This document shows positions 1 to 8,774 of a DNA stretch of 64,000 nt, in pieces. A model generated the notes under the pieces. That model saw only the letters and a program-made list of their open reading frames with translations. It was not told where the DNA came from and made no database searches. The position numbers and the translations under genes are program-made. This DNA is from an uncultured Eubacteriales bacterium (GTDB lineage: Bacteria > Bacillota > Clostridia > Christensenellales > Aristaeellaceae). The stretch covers positions 62,001 through 126,000 of the forward strand of contig CADBKQ010000001.1 in NCBI GenBank assembly GCA_902795275.1. Reading direction: 5' to 3'. The stretch's first letter is position 1, and every line of letters begins with the position of its first letter.

Positions 1-927
1 GTGCTGGGACAGGTGTACGATTTTGAAGGCCGGGCAAATTACAAACCGCAGGACATCACCTATGACAACGTGCTGAATCGTTACGTCCGCCTCCGCGGGG
101 ATATTTCCCTGAAAAAACTGGATAATGAATACTGTGAATTCATCCTTTCCGCGTACAGGGACGCCTCGCAAACCGCAACGGAAAGCGAAACGCAGGATGT
201 CGTCAATCTGATCAATCTGATTGAAAGCAAGCTGCGCACGCTTGACCGCCTGCTTACGGCCACCGCCGCCGAGCACAGCGAAGTGGAAACCATCCGGAAC
301 GTGATGGTGCGCTCCACGGTCAACGTGACCGAAATGACAAATGTGAAGCTCTACACCGTGATGATCATCGCCGTTTTCTTCTTCTTCGGCGTGGTCGGCG
401 CAGTGGTGGTGGGCCGCAGCCTGGACTTTGTGGAATATCGTTTCTACACCGATCCTTCCACCGATTTGCCCAACCGCATGCGCTGCGACATGGAAATCGA
501 AAAGCATTCCAAAAAAATGCTTCCTTTCCCCTTCACCTGCGTGGTCATCATGCTGACGAACATGAACGATATCAACGCCGCGGTTGGCCGCGACGCGGGC
601 AACGAGACCCTGCGCATCTTTGCCGGCTATATCAAGGACTGCGCGGAGAATTACGGCTTTGTGGGCTATAACGGCGGATTGCAGTTCCTGTGTTTGTTCC
701 CGGAGTGCGACAAAGCCCGGTCCACATATTATCAGAACCTGCTGATGCGCACGATTTCGGAATTCAACCGGGGCGGCCACGGCGTGGTGATCCGTTACAA
801 GCTGGCTTCGATCACCGCCTCTGAAAGCACGCCGCTGTCCATGCGCGAGCTGCTGTCCTCCACCATGCAGCATTTGCGGATCACCCCTGTGGTCATCGCT
901 GAGGAAGAACACTTCGCGGAAGAGTGA
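1..927 (+). CDS. membrane protein with degenerate GGDEF domain (5' end probably cut by window)
   Basis: The frame is open from the first base, and the GTG there is probably not the true start, so the N-terminus is likely missing. Residues 1-115 look helical. One membrane segment lies at about 117-141, followed by a cytoplasmic GGDEF-like domain that starts with TDPSTDLPNRMRCD. The signature loop reads YNGGLQFLCLF where an active diguanylate cyclase has GGDEF or GGEEF, so I infer it makes no cyclic di-GMP and may be a binding or structural domain. It ends 50 bases before the polysaccharide cluster on the same strand, which may mean a regulatory link. Family assignment is fairly sure; function is not. 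Confidence 0.7.
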   Translation: MLGQVYDFEGRANYKPQDITYDNVLNRYVRLRGDISLKKLDNEYCEFILSAYRDASQTATESETQDVVNLINLIESKLRTLDRLLTATAAEHSEVETIRNVMVRSTVNVTEMTNVKLYTVMIIAVFFFFGVVGAVVVGRSLDFVEYRFYTDPSTDLPNRMRCDMEIEKHSKKMLPFPFTCVVIMLTNMNDINAAVGRDAGNETLRIFAGYIKDCAENYGFVGYNGGLQFLCLFPECDKARSTYYQNLLMRTISEFNRGGHGVVIRYKLASITASESTPLSMRELLSSTMQHLRITPVVIAEEEHFAEE

Positions 928-977
928 GATGATTGCTCCGCGTTTCTCCAATTGATTCATGACAGAAAAGGAATCTT

Positions 978-2468
978 ATGAAGTTATCAATCCGGTTTGA
1001 AAAGAAGCCCGGCCATGCGGAACCGATTTTCGGCCTGATGTACGCGGGATTGATTGCGCTTTCCACGCTGCGGGGATATTTTAAGCTGGTGAATCTTCCC
1101 TGGTTTGTGACCCAGTTCTCCTATATCGCGATTATCGGGCTGGGCATTCTGTGGGTCTTTATCAGCGGCCAGACGTCACGGATCAATTTGTCGCTGAACG
1201 TGATGATGTTTCAGATGATTCCCAATCTGATCATTCTGGTGTGGTCGGTCGGATTGTGGGTGTTCCGGCAGGAGCCGCTTTCGCTGATCATGCGCGGCTC
1301 CTCCCTGGTGCTCTACCAGATCCTGCTGCTCGCCATGCTGATCAGCGCTGGCATGATGTTTGGCGGTCAGTGCATTGAATACACATCCCTGGGGCTGATA
1401 CTGGCTAACACGCTGATCCTGCTGGATGTGATGCGGCGGAAGGGCGTGGGGTCCACCATTACGGGCATGATGCAGTTCCTGATGAGCGTCGGTTCGCGCG
1501 ACAATGATATTTCCAGGGCGCTGGAGGTGCAGGATCCCACATTCGGAATCGGCATTCTGCTGATGTATTACATTTTGGAGGGAAAAAAAGAGCACTGGCG
1601 ATGGTTTCATATTCTTGCGCTCTCATTCTATGTAATGACGGGATTCAAGCGAATTCTGTTCCCCGCCATTGGATTGGGCGCCGCCTATTACCTGCTGCTG
1701 AAAAAGTATCCCCGGCGAATCAAGATGGCCGTGACCGTATTGATCGGATTGATCCTGATTGCCATCAGTCTGGGATACGTGATATTAATCCGTGCGGGAC
1801 TATGGTTTGACCTGTGCGATCGGTACGGCATCGATCTGATGGGCAGGAAGCGGCTGTACGGCTATATGGAGAGCTACTACACGATCAGTCCGGGATACTT
1901 GGGAATGGGAAACGGGATGGTATCCACGGTATTGGAGGTGCTGGAGAAAACAGGAAACCGACGGCTGCACAGCGACGTGCTGCGCATGTATATCGAGTTG
2001 GGCATGCCCGTATTCCTGCTGTGGTGCTATATCACGTTCGTTTATACATATATCCATTTTGCGAAAAAGTATTCTGAGCGTTCAGCCGCTATCTACATGG
2101 CGGTGACGCTGCTTATGTATGTCACTTTCCTGACGGATAACACCCTGGAAAAATATTGTCCGGAAATCGCGTGGCATGTGCTGCCTCTGGGCATCATCCT
2201 GGAGGAAAGAGAAAAGTTTACTTCCTCCTTTAAACACAATATCCTTTTAGTCAGCAATGAAAGGAGAAAACTATGGGCGAATCAGAAAACAGCAAACCCG
2301 ATGTCAGCGTCGCCGACGAACGCGAGCCAAGCGCCCCGGCAGATACCGGGACAGGCGGTGCAGAGTCAGAAAAAAAGCCCCGGCGAAAGCTCTTCGGCGG
2401 AAAACGTGGCAGCAAAACTGACGCAGTTCCGAAAAGAAAAGTGGGGGAAAAGCGGAAAAGAAAGATAG
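978..2468 (+). CDS. Wzy-like O-antigen/exopolysaccharide polymerase (multi-pass membrane protein)
   Basis: A 496-residue, very hydrophobic protein with roughly ten membrane segments up to about residue 420 and a large extracytoplasmic loop region around 280-350. This is the pattern of O-antigen ligase/polymerase (Wzy/WaaL) proteins; sequence is poorly conserved in that group, so the call rests on topology and context (flippase, glycosyltransferases and acyltransferase downstream). AAAAGGA precedes the ATG at good spacing. Residues from about 433 on form a low-complexity Ser/Ala/Gln/Lys-rich tail that shares 196 bases, in another frame, with the start of the next gene, an unusually long overlap. 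The product would polymerise lipid-linked repeat units at the outer face of the membrane. Confidence 0.75.
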   Translation: MKLSIRFEKKPGHAEPIFGLMYAGLIALSTLRGYFKLVNLPWFVTQFSYIAIIGLGILWVFISGQTSRINLSLNVMMFQMIPNLIILVWSVGLWVFRQEPLSLIMRGSSLVLYQILLLAMLISAGMMFGGQCIEYTSLGLILANTLILLDVMRRKGVGSTITGMMQFLMSVGSRDNDISRALEVQDPTFGIGILLMYYILEGKKEHWRWFHILALSFYVMTGFKRILFPAIGLGAAYYLLLKKYPRRIKMAVTVLIGLILIAISLGYVILIRAGLWFDLCDRYGIDLMGRKRLYGYMESYYTISPGYLGMGNGMVSTVLEVLEKTGNRRLHSDVLRMYIELGMPVFLLWCYITFVYTYIHFAKKYSERSAAIYMAVTLLMYVTFLTDNTLEKYCPEIAWHVLPLGIILEEREKFTSSFKHNILLVSNERRKLWANQKTANPMSASPTNASQAPRQIPGQAVQSQKKSPGESSSAENVAAKLTQFRKEKWGKSGKER

Positions 2469-3322
2469 CAAGAAAGAAATGGACGTTAAAAATGTTCCTT
2501 TTCCGGTTGATCGTTGTGGCGGCAATCGCCGTTATGATCGGCGCGGAGTTTGTACGGCTCACGGATATGAGCGATTTTGTGGACAGCTTTTATGTGGTGG
2601 ATGATGAGAAAATCAAAAATCCCATGCGCATCGCGGTGCTGTCCGACCTGCATCTTCAGGAATTCGGAAAAAACAATATCCGCCTGGTGGATGAAATCAG
2701 GAAGCTCAAACCGGACATCATCGCCATGGTCGGGGATATGATGAACCAGAACGACCCCGACGTTTCCGTGGTGATTACCTTGTGCCGCCAGCTGGTGGAT
2801 GTTGCCCCCGTTTATTTCAGCTATGGCAACCACGAAAAGGAAGCCATCCGCGTGAAACAGACCAGCACACTGAATGCGGATTTGGAAAAGATGGGCGTCC
2901 ACGTACTGCACAACCGGTATGAGACCATCGAGGTAAACGGCAATCTGATCGATATTGGCGGCCTCTCTGCCAACCCTGGCACCGAGAACGCGGATTATAC
3001 CCAGCGTTTCTGGCAGAAATATATCAAAACCGCCAATTACCATTTGCTGCTGGTGCATTATCCCCAGTTCTTCTTTAAAGGCGGGGCGCTGGTAGGGTCG
3101 AATATCGACATGGCGCTGTGCGGCCATCTGCACGGAGGACAGATCGTCGTTCCGTTCCTGGGCGGTCTGTACCATCCGCTGGAAGGTTTCCTGCCCGAAA
3201 TGACCGACGGGTGCCATCAGGTGGAAGGCACATGGGTTGTTATCAGCCGGGGCCTGGGCAATGGAAAATCCATTCCCCGGGTGAACAATCCCCCGGAGCT
3301 TGTGATTGTGGATTTAATGTAA
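2273..3322 (+). CDS. membrane-anchored calcineurin-like metallophosphoesterase (YkuE/YaeI type)
   Basis: The 349-residue protein has a charged, disordered N-terminus (1-70), one membrane segment at about 76-96 and an external phosphoesterase domain. The metal-binding motifs appear in the right order: SDLHLQ (D125, H127), VGDMMN (D155), YGNHE (N186, H187), a later LLVHYPQ, and CGHLHGG near 280. This is the arrangement of the family that includes Bacillus YkuE and E. coli LpxH-like enzymes; the substrate cannot be read from sequence. The start at 2273 has a strong AAAGGAG site 8 bases upstream. A later ATG at 2492, just before the membrane segment, has no good site. Position within the polysaccharide cluster suggests a role in envelope lipid or carrier turnover. 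Confidence 0.85.
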   Translation: MGESENSKPDVSVADEREPSAPADTGTGGAESEKKPRRKLFGGKRGSKTDAVPKRKVGEKRKRKIARKKWTLKMFLFRLIVVAAIAVMIGAEFVRLTDMSDFVDSFYVVDDEKIKNPMRIAVLSDLHLQEFGKNNIRLVDEIRKLKPDIIAMVGDMMNQNDPDVSVVITLCRQLVDVAPVYFSYGNHEKEAIRVKQTSTLNADLEKMGVHVLHNRYETIEVNGNLIDIGGLSANPGTENADYTQRFWQKYIKTANYHLLLVHYPQFFFKGGALVGSNIDMALCGHLHGGQIVVPFLGGLYHPLEGFLPEMTDGCHQVEGTWVVISRGLGNGKSIPRVNNPPELVIVDLM

Positions 3323-3433
3323 AGTACTTTTTGACAGTCCCGGACATGCAATTTCAGCGCTTCTTCCGTTCGGACTTGCATATCCCTGACTTGGAAACAC
3401 ACTCCGGATACTTCAGAAGAAGGTGAGGCTGCG

Positions 3434-3766
3434 GTGCGCTTCAAGATCATCACTTTGAGTTTTCTGGGCGTATTGATTCTGATTACCATCGTGCTTCAGC
3501 TGACGATGCTGGGCAATTATGAAGAGATGGTGGAATTGGAGTACGACGAATTCCAGATTCGGATCGATTATCACCGCATGGCTCAGGAAGTGCTGAATCT
3601 GTTTCATCATGAAAAAAGCATTCGTCCCGCGCCCGGCAGCACAGACAAGCCGCCGGAAGAGCAGGACGGCGATTTGGCCGAGCAGGGAGAACTCGCTCCC
3701 TCCCTGCTCGCGGCGCCCACAGCGCCTGTAATAAACGCCGTGACTCCGATCATCAAAGTGAGGTAA
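3434..3766 (+). CDS. small membrane-anchored protein of unknown function
   Basis: 110 residues starting at GTG, with AAGGTGAGG about 7 bases upstream. Residues 3-25 form one membrane or signal-anchor helix (KIITLSFLGVLILITIVL). The rest is acidic, helical at 30-60, then Pro/Ala-rich and probably disordered, ending in VTPIIKVR. No family recognised. It ends 6 bases before the acyltransferase gene and lies 111 bases after the phosphoesterase, so it is probably co-transcribed. It could be a bitopic partner of one of the membrane enzymes; that is only an inference from position. Confidence 0.6.
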   Translation: MRFKIITLSFLGVLILITIVLQLTMLGNYEEMVELEYDEFQIRIDYHRMAQEVLNLFHHEKSIRPAPGSTDKPPEEQDGDLAEQGELAPSLLAAPTAPVINAVTPIIKVR

Positions 3767-3772
3767 CAAAAG

Positions 3773-4867
3773 ATGCAAAGCGCACGTTCGGAAAAAGGCC
3801 GCCTGGATTGGCTGGACATTGCAAAAGGTTTTGCGATGCTCCTGGTTCTGGTCGGGCACAGTATGCGGGATGAAATGCGCCAGGTTTCCCCGGCGCTGGA
3901 CTTTCTGTACCGCGCTTTTTACATCTTTCACATGTCTTATTTCTTCTGGCTTTCCGGATACAATTACCGCATGAGCCGGGGGAGAGGAAGAACCCCTGCG
4001 CAAATTCTTTCCCGGCGGCTGAAAAAGCAGGTGCCGCCCTGGCTGGTTTACACCCTGTTTGTTTTCGCCGCGTTCTCGATCGCCATCCGGATTCCCGTTT
4101 TCAGGGGAACGCTGGAAAGCGCGGGCTATGGCGGAATGACCTTCGTTTCCTACATGCTGAGCGCTTTGCAGGCCAATAATCCCTGGGCCTATCATCTGTG
4201 GTTTTTATATGTGCTGCTGCTGCTGACGGTGATCCTGTGTCTTGCCGACGGAATAACCGGCGGACGGTATACGACGGCGGTATGCGTTGGCTTGATTGCG
4301 TTGGGGCTGGCCGGCCTCGCCGCGCAGCCGCTGCTGTCCCTGGGGGCGTGGTGGCGGCTGGTGAATTACCTGTCGCTGTATCTGCCGATGATCTGTCTGG
4401 GAGTGCTGATGGCGGAATGGAAGCTGCCGGATCCTGTGGTCTGGATCTGGGGCGTCGCGGGGCTGGCGTATATCGTGGTGCGCGCGGTGTTCTTTTCCGG
4501 CTTTTCCGGCAATTCCCTGCGGGTGGAAAGCCCGGCGGGCCGTTTCCTGATTTACCTGCTGGCGGATTTGCTGCTGCCGGGTACGATGCTGGCGCTCAAC
4601 CGCCTGCTTGACCGGGGATGGCTCGTGCGCACGAACGCCGGAAAGAAAGCGTTCCGGTTCCTGGGCCGGGAATCCATGATCATTTATCTGGTGCATCAGC
4701 CCTTCTGCTGCGCGTTCCTGGGGCTGATTCTGTATAACAGAATGAAGCTGCCCGCGCTGCTTGTCATGGCTGTCTGCCTGGCTGCCAGCATCGCGGTTCC
4801 CTGGGCCGTATCTGCGCTGCTCAAGAGAGTCAAAGCCAGGTTCACGAAGGCCAACGCCGCGGCATAA
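3773..4867 (+). CDS. acyltransferase 3 family membrane protein (polysaccharide O-acetyltransferase)
   Basis: 364 residues, about ten membrane helices. The N-terminus RLDWLDIAKGFAMLLVLVGHS is diagnostic of acyltransferase family 3 (OafA, WcaK/fucose-4-O-acetylase-like), in which the first helix carries the conserved His (here in VGHS) proposed to act in acyl transfer. A second typical block, FHMSYFFWLSGY, follows at about 55-66. These enzymes acetylate sugar residues of capsule, O-antigen or wall polymers. The gene sits in the polysaccharide cluster immediately after the small membrane protein. Acetylation is inferred; other acyl groups are possible. Confidence 0.85.
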   Translation: MQSARSEKGRLDWLDIAKGFAMLLVLVGHSMRDEMRQVSPALDFLYRAFYIFHMSYFFWLSGYNYRMSRGRGRTPAQILSRRLKKQVPPWLVYTLFVFAAFSIAIRIPVFRGTLESAGYGGMTFVSYMLSALQANNPWAYHLWFLYVLLLLTVILCLADGITGGRYTTAVCVGLIALGLAGLAAQPLLSLGAWWRLVNYLSLYLPMICLGVLMAEWKLPDPVVWIWGVAGLAYIVVRAVFFSGFSGNSLRVESPAGRFLIYLLADLLLPGTMLALNRLLDRGWLVRTNAGKKAFRFLGRESMIIYLVHQPFCCAFLGLILYNRMKLPALLVMAVCLAASIAVPWAVSALLKRVKARFTKANAAA

Positions 4868-4947
4868 TCCATTTACGCTCCGGTCTTCCGCACGATCAAC
4901 CGGCGACGGCAGGCGCATGGGAAGCGGCTTCGGAAAGGATGAGAAAC

Positions 4948-5955
4948 ATGGCTGCGCTTATTTCGGTTGTTATCCCGATCTATAATCAGGAGAAATACAT
5001 CGGCGATTGTCTGGACGCCTTGCTTCCTATGTGCACGGACGAGGTTGAAGTGGTGCTGGTCAACGACGGTTCGACGGATCGCAGCGAAAGCATCTGCCGG
5101 GAAACCATGCGCCGTTATCCCGCGAATGTCCGCCTGATCACCCAGCAGAACAGCGGGGCGCTTAAGAGCAGGATGAAGGGGATTGAGGACGCTTCCGGCG
5201 AATATATTCTTTTTGTTGATTCGGACGATCTGCTGCTGGAAGGCGCATTGGAAACGCTGCTCCAAACCCTGCATGAAAAGCGCGTCGACATGGTTCTTTT
5301 TAACGCCACCTGCGATATTGCCACCCGCAAACCCAACTTCGATATTCCCCTCAGGCACGGGCAGGAGCTGGCCGGGGAAGACAAATATGAGGTATACCGG
5401 CTGCTGTGCAGTTCGGATGTGCTGAACAACCTGTGGACAAAGTGTATTCGGAAGGATTTGTTCCGCTACGCCGCGCTTCCCGAAAGCGGCCAGCGGCTGA
5501 CCAACGGAGAAGACCTGTACCAGATCCTTGCGCTGGCCGACCATGCGGAATCCTTTGTATATCTGGATCGCGTACTGTACTTTTACAGGGTGATGGAAAA
5601 CGGAATATCCAGGGTGTATAACAAATATTATTTTGAATCCGAAAAAGTGGTATGCGCGAAGCGGCTGGAGTACGCGAAAAAATGGAGCCGGAAGGACGAA
5701 CTGACCGCGGGCGTGCGGGTTCAGACCTACAAGATCATGCGGGAGGTCGCCAGAAAGCTGCTTATTTCGGGCAAACCCTGGAAGGAAACCATGGAAGAAA
5801 TGCGCAAATTCAGAAACGACGTCTTTTTCAAGCAGTATTATCTCCAAGCGCACGACGCCCCGGATCGCAGGGATCTCATTCTGAAAGGGCCTTATCCGCT
5901 GATGTGGGCTTTCAAAAGATACTACGATTTTAAAACCGCGGCAAAACACAAATGA
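4948..5955 (+). CDS. family 2 glycosyltransferase
   Basis: A GT-A fold family 2 enzyme of 335 residues. It opens with ISVVIPIYNQEKYIGDCLDALL, has the nucleotide-binding VNDGSTDRS, and the metal-binding acidic motif FVDSDDLLLEG near residue 90, all classic for GT2 (WcaA/EpsJ-like). Two in-frame ATGs exist. AAAGGA directly abuts the one at 4939 but is 8 bases from the one at 4948, so I chose 4948. It would transfer a nucleotide-activated sugar onto a lipid-linked acceptor at the cytoplasmic face of the membrane. Donor and acceptor are unknown. Part of the co-oriented polysaccharide cluster. Confidence 0.9.
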   Translation: MAALISVVIPIYNQEKYIGDCLDALLPMCTDEVEVVLVNDGSTDRSESICRETMRRYPANVRLITQQNSGALKSRMKGIEDASGEYILFVDSDDLLLEGALETLLQTLHEKRVDMVLFNATCDIATRKPNFDIPLRHGQELAGEDKYEVYRLLCSSDVLNNLWTKCIRKDLFRYAALPESGQRLTNGEDLYQILALADHAESFVYLDRVLYFYRVMENGISRVYNKYYFESEKVVCAKRLEYAKKWSRKDELTAGVRVQTYKIMREVARKLLISGKPWKETMEEMRKFRNDVFFKQYYLQAHDAPDRRDLILKGPYPLMWAFKRYYDFKTAAKHK

Positions 5956-5982
5956 TTCAAGAAAGAAAGGCGAACCTGCGCG

Positions 5983-7524
5983 ATGAAAATCGAAAGAACA
6001 AAAAACGCTGCGCGCAACATTGTATTTGACGGCGCTCTCAAGATGTTCAATCTCGCGATGCCGCTGATCATGCGGCGGATTATTCTGAATTATCTGGGCG
6101 TCAACTATCTGGGCCTCAGCGGATTGTTTACGTCCATCCTGTCCTTTCTGAACCTGGCGGAGCTGGGCGTGGGCGGCGCTATGATTTTCAGCATGTACCG
6201 GCCCATCGCAGAGGATGACGCGCCTACCATCTGCGCCCTGATGCGCCTGTACCGCACGTTTTACCGGGTGATCGGCCTGGTCATTGCCGTCATCGGCCTG
6301 TCCATCACGCCTTTCCTGACCAGGCTGGTGCACAGCGACCTTCCGAACGGCATCAACCTGTATATTCTTTATTACATGAATCTGGCTTCCACGGTTCTGA
6401 CCTACTGGCTGTTCGCCTACAAGAACTGTCTGCTGCACGCGCATCAGCGGACGGACGTAGGCAGCAAGATCACGCTGGTGATCAACATCGTGCTGAACGT
6501 GGTTCGGGTGCTGGTGCTGGTCTTTTTCAGGAGCTATTATCTTTACCTGGGCGCGCAGCTCATTTCGCAGATCGCTGAAAACATCATCAAATCTATCGTC
6601 GTATCCAAAATGTATCCCAATTATTCGCCCAAAGGGACGCTGCCCAAGGAAAAGGTGCGGGATATTACGCACAGGGTGCGGGATTTATTTACAGCGAAGT
6701 TTTCCGGGGTCATCCTCAATTCGGCGGACACGCTGGTTATTTCTTCGTATCTGGGCCTGGTTCCGCTGGCCCTGTTCCAGAATTATTTCTACATTGTCAA
6801 TGCCCTTCGCGGCATTCTGTATGTGTTCCTGGCTGCCTGCAAAGCGGGAATCGGAAACAGCCTCGTCACGGAGAGCCAGGAGAAAAACTTCTATGACCTG
6901 CGAAAGCTGAGCCTGATGTTCAACTGGGTCGTCAGCCTGAGCAGCGCGATGCTGATGTGCATGTACCAGCCGTTCATGCGCATTTGGATGGGGGAAGAAT
7001 ACCTGCTGGATCTGGGCTGTATGTTCTGCTTCGTGTTATACTTCTATACCTATGAGATCAATCGCCTGGTCAATTTGTATAAGGACGCGGCAGGCATCTG
7101 GCACAAGGACCGCTTCCGCCCGCTGGTGGCGTCGCTGGTAAACCTGGGCTTGAACCTGGCGACCGTGCAATGGCTGGGCTTATACGGCGTGGTGCTTTCC
7201 ACCGTCGTTTCCGTGGTGCTGATCGAGCTGCCGTGGCTGATCAACAACCTTTTCCATGAAGTGTTCCCTACAAGTTATTTGTGGACGTACTTGAAGGATC
7301 TTGGTTCGTACATTGGAGCCAGCGCCATCTGCATCGCGGTTTCCTGGTATCTTTGCGGCCTGTATCACACAGGCGAGTGGGGTACGCTGATTCTGAATGC
7401 CTGCGTGAGCTTCGCCGTGACCAACCTGATCTTTTTCCTGCTGTTCAGCCGCACCAGGCTGTTTAAGGATTCCCTGCGCATCGTCAAAAAGACCGTCCTG
7501 CGCAAAGTCGGAAAGAACGCGTAA
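5983..7524 (+). CDS. Wzx-type flippase (MOP superfamily polysaccharide exporter)
   Basis: 513 residues with about 12-14 membrane helices. The N-terminus (RNIVFDGALKMFNLAMPLIM, then ILNYLGVNYLGLSGLF) is the pattern of Gram-positive Wzx-like oligosaccharide flippases, which move lipid-linked repeat units from the inner to the outer face of the membrane for Wzy-type polymerisation. Pairing with the Wzy-like gene at 978 supports a Wzx/Wzy-dependent pathway. AGAAAGG lies about 10 bases before the ATG, and the gene begins 27 bases after the preceding glycosyltransferase. Confidence 0.9.
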   Translation: MKIERTKNAARNIVFDGALKMFNLAMPLIMRRIILNYLGVNYLGLSGLFTSILSFLNLAELGVGGAMIFSMYRPIAEDDAPTICALMRLYRTFYRVIGLVIAVIGLSITPFLTRLVHSDLPNGINLYILYYMNLASTVLTYWLFAYKNCLLHAHQRTDVGSKITLVINIVLNVVRVLVLVFFRSYYLYLGAQLISQIAENIIKSIVVSKMYPNYSPKGTLPKEKVRDITHRVRDLFTAKFSGVILNSADTLVISSYLGLVPLALFQNYFYIVNALRGILYVFLAACKAGIGNSLVTESQEKNFYDLRKLSLMFNWVVSLSSAMLMCMYQPFMRIWMGEEYLLDLGCMFCFVLYFYTYEINRLVNLYKDAAGIWHKDRFRPLVASLVNLGLNLATVQWLGLYGVVLSTVVSVVLIELPWLINNLFHEVFPTSYLWTYLKDLGSYIGASAICIAVSWYLCGLYHTGEWGTLILNACVSFAVTNLIFFLLFSRTRLFKDSLRIVKKTVLRKVGKNA

Positions 7525-7570
7525 GCGCCTGCCGGGCGAACAACGGCCCGCGAACAGAGGAGGAGAAAAC

Positions 7571-8728
7571 ATGCCTGAAAAAGCTGTTAAGATATGGCGT
7601 TTCCTGACGGCGATGGCGAAACGGTTTCTGCTGCTGCCCATTGCGAAAATCAAGTTCCGCGGGAAAACGGTTTGGCTTGTCTGCGAGCGGGGCACCGACG
7701 CGCGGGACAACGGGTACCACATGTTCCGCTATCTGCGAAAAGAGCATCCGGAAATCGACGCCTGGTATGTCATTACCCGCGACTCCGCCGATTATCAAAA
7801 AGTCGTCGGGCTTGGAAACATAGCTTTCTATGGTTCTATAAACCATTGGCTGGCATATATCAGCGCGAGCAAGATTTTGACTGCTTTTGAACAGCACTTT
7901 TGTCCAAGCCCCAGTTATTCGTTTTATCGGTATGTATGGAGAACAAAACAACAGCGTGTTGTTTTTCTCCAGCACGGCGTCATCGCAAATGATATACCGA
8001 TTTATCACCAGGAGAATTCCCGCTTTAATATCTTTATCTGCGGAGCGAAACCGGAATATGATTTTATTTCTTCCCATTTTCATTATAAGCGCGGTGAGGT
8101 AAGATACACTGGGTTAGCCCGTTTTGATGCGCTGCACGATATCAGCGTCAAGCGTCAGGTGCTGATCATGCCCACATATAGGAAATGGCTCAAAGAAAAA
8201 ACTGTACAGGAAGTTGCGCAGAGCAACTATGTCCGGCAGTGGCAATCATTGCTCAATTCTCCGCGGCTGAAAGAAATGGCGGAGAAATATCAGATACCGA
8301 TTCTGTTTTATCCGCACCAGCTGATGCAGAAGAATATCAGCCTGTTTTCTTCCGATTCCACATGGATTCGGATTGCTGATTCTCTTCATTACGATGTTCA
8401 GCCGCTTTTGATTGAATCCGCTTTGATGATAACAGATTATTCCAGCGTTCATTTTGATTTCGGTTATATGAAAAAACCGGTTCTTTACTATCAGTTCGAT
8501 GAAAAGGAGCTGTTTGAGAAACATGTGGAAAGAGGGTATTTTGATTATCGCACGATGGGATTTGGAGAATGTGTGGAAACAGAGACCGCATTGTTGGATC
8601 GGCTCGAAGAGTATCTCGCTGACGGGCTGCGGGAAAAACCCTTGTATGAAAAACGTTTAGAAGGTTTTTTCCCGCTCCATGATACACATAATTGCGAACG
8701 GATCTATCAGGAGATCGTCAAGGGATAA
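7571..8728 (+). CDS. CDP-glycerol glycerophosphotransferase family protein (TagB/TagF-like)
   Basis: 385 residues. Recognisable motifs of the CDP-glycerol:poly(glycerophosphate) transferase family are FLQHGVIAND near 130, YTGLARFDALHD near 180, IMPTYRKWLK near 198, and LMITDYSSVHFDFGYMKKPVLYY near 290. Such enzymes add glycerol- or ribitol-phosphate to teichoic acids or capsular polymers at the cytoplasmic face of the membrane. AGGAGGAGAAAAC precedes the ATG. The first ~240 bases have the GC-rich composition of the neighbourhood, while the rest is clearly AT-richer, as is the following gene; this suggests a mosaic gene. No nearby tagD/ispD-like gene for CDP-glycerol was seen. Confidence 0.88.
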   Translation: MPEKAVKIWRFLTAMAKRFLLLPIAKIKFRGKTVWLVCERGTDARDNGYHMFRYLRKEHPEIDAWYVITRDSADYQKVVGLGNIAFYGSINHWLAYISASKILTAFEQHFCPSPSYSFYRYVWRTKQQRVVFLQHGVIANDIPIYHQENSRFNIFICGAKPEYDFISSHFHYKRGEVRYTGLARFDALHDISVKRQVLIMPTYRKWLKEKTVQEVAQSNYVRQWQSLLNSPRLKEMAEKYQIPILFYPHQLMQKNISLFSSDSTWIRIADSLHYDVQPLLIESALMITDYSSVHFDFGYMKKPVLYYQFDEKELFEKHVERGYFDYRTMGFGECVETETALLDRLEEYLADGLREKPLYEKRLEGFFPLHDTHNCERIYQEIVKG

Positions 8729-8774
8729 TGCCGTAAAAGCAATCGAAGATGGATTGTTTTAGGAGGTAGTGTTT

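Noticed and set aside
4873..6672. 599-codon leftward open frame opposite the glycosyltransferase and flippase genes
   Set aside because: It is antisense to two well-supported genes; composition is a mirror of their codon bias, with no domain and no ribosome site.
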